Origin: CAYXXN01 sp964469055
GTDB lineage: Bacteria > Acidobacteriota > Thermoanaerobaculia > Multivoradales > JAHEKO01
Direction of reading: 5' to 3'
NCBI GenBank assembly: GCA_964469055.1
Contig: CAYXXN010000132.1
Coordinates: 1 to 7,823 of the forward strand
DNA length: 7,823 nt
Shown: positions 7,194 to 7,823 of the stretch, one piece after another
How the letters are laid out: the number at the start of each line of letters is the position of its first letter
Position numbering within the stretch: the stretch's first letter is position 1
Notes under the pieces: model-generated
What the model was told of the DNA's origin: nothing
Database searches by the model: none
What the model saw: the letters and a program-made list of their open reading frames with translations, nothing else
Position numbers and translations under genes: made by a program

Positions 7194-7823
7194 GCCCCGC
7201 CGCGAGAACTCCCCGGCTGGCCTTCCTCGCTGCAGCGTGGCTCGGACTGTGCGGCTTGGCGATCGGGGCGCTCGCCGGCGAGATCGCGCTGCGCCTCGAG
7301 CGCCGCCGGCTGTTGCCTCAGGCGGCCCGCTTCGCCTACGCCAATGCCTTCCTGCAAGGCCCCGGCCTGGGGGTGGGCAAGGGTCTGTGGGCCGAGGAGC
7401 GCGTCGCCTACCAGCCCGGCGCCTTCATCTCCTTCACCCTGAACGACCGGCTCCACGAGGTGCGCATCAACTCGCAGGGCTACCGCACGCGGGAGTTCGA
7501 CGTACCCAAGCCGGCCGGCCGCGTGCGCGTCGTCTGCATCGGCGCCTCGACGACCTTCCAGGGGTTCGCCAACGAGGAGACCTACCCCGCTCTGCTCGAG
7601 GGGCGGCTGCGCGCCTTGCGACCCGACCTGGCCCTCGAGGTGCTCAACCTCGGGGTGAGCGGCACGCACTCCGACTTCTGGCTCGAGCGCCTGGAGACCC
7701 TCTTCGCCTTCGAGCCCGACGTGGTCGTCCAGTACAACGCGGTCAACGACTTCATCCAGCTGCACCTGCCGGAGTGGGCCCGCGCCCATCCGCGCCGTGC
7801 CGCCCTGCACGGCCGCTCACTGC
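7190..7823 (+). CDS. SGNH/GDSL-family hydrolase or acyltransferase, N-terminal part (3' end outside window)
   Basis: The ATG at 7190-7192 overlaps the preceding TGA (7191-7193) as ATGA, indicating translational coupling. The frame stays open to the window end (211 full codons). Residues about 9-30 are hydrophobic after a short basic N-terminus (TPR), so this is a signal anchor or signal peptide and the rest should lie outside the membrane. VRINSQGYRTREFDVPKP (91-108) resembles the lead-in common in this group. Block I is VVCIGASTTFQG (114-125) with probable nucleophile Ser120; the block II-like segment is LNLGVSGTHSD (152-162); block III is QYNAVND (181-187) with Asn186. Block III normally reads GxND, and here Ala184 replaces the Gly. 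The Asp-x-x-His block is beyond the edge. Such membrane-anchored SGNH proteins often deacylate or acylate polysaccharides, which suits the adjacent glycosyltransferase-like gene, but the substrate is unknown. Confidence 0.8.
   Translation, partial: MSPAARTPRLAFLAAAWLGLCGLAIGALAGEIALRLERRRLLPQAARFAYANAFLQGPGLGVGKGLWAEERVAYQPGAFISFTLNDRLHEVRINSQGYRTREFDVPKPAGRVRVVCIGASTTFQGFANEETYPALLEGRLRALRPDLALEVLNLGVSGTHSDFWLERLETLFAFEPDVVVQYNAVNDFIQLHLPEWARAHPRRAALHGRSL

Noticed and set aside
1..7823. tRNA, rRNA, CRISPR array, insertion sequence, attachment site or origin
   Set aside because: I saw no regularly spaced repeats, transposase motifs, tRNA-like cloverleaf or DnaA-box cluster on either strand.

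Overview
The window is a GC-rich (about 70% by eye), densely coding bacterial chromosomal segment. Almost every base lies in a gene and third codon positions are strongly G/C. There are no mobile elements, tRNAs, rRNAs or CRISPR repeats. The gene content (exopolyphosphatase family, a B12-dependent fused mutase, envelope-polysaccharide-type enzymes) fits a high-GC, Gram-negative-like environmental bacterium such as an acidobacterial or myxobacterial relative. That placement is only a guess: nothing here is a phylogenetic marker I can read reliably.

Layout. (1) Bases 3-146 hold the 3' end of an unidentified plus-strand gene. (2) After 23 bases comes the stop of a convergent minus-strand gene (170-1699) for a 509-residue Ppx/GppA-family phosphatase with a C-terminal HD-like domain. 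(3) A 115-base divergent intergenic region (1700-1814) carries nested inverted repeats close to the ppx start and two strong GC hairpins close to the next start. (4) Bases 1815-5264 encode a 1149-residue fused isobutyryl-CoA mutase (IcmF), with B12-binding domain, G-protein chaperone and mutase barrel in one chain. (5) Bases 5277-7193 encode a polytopic membrane protein resembling GT-C/PMT_2-type glycosyltransferases, with a TTG start and a ribosome-binding site that overlaps the icmF stop. (6) Bases 7190-7823 hold the 5' part of an SGNH/GDSL-family hydrolase gene with an N-terminal membrane anchor, overlapping the previous gene by ATGA and running off the window.

Function. IcmF interconverts isobutyryl-CoA and n-butyryl-CoA, linking valine and branched-chain acyl-CoA metabolism to straight-chain acyl-CoA. 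The two following genes look like a translationally coupled pair for building or decorating a surface glycan. Their tight spacing to icmF suggests co-transcription, but no functional link is evident. The phosphatase gene is divergent and may share the regulatory region.

I see no clear novel multi-gene system. The points most worth following are the structured, Shine-Dalgarno-less icmF leader, the nested palindromes beside the probably leaderless ppx start, and a roughly 50-residue extra segment in the IcmF mutase domain.
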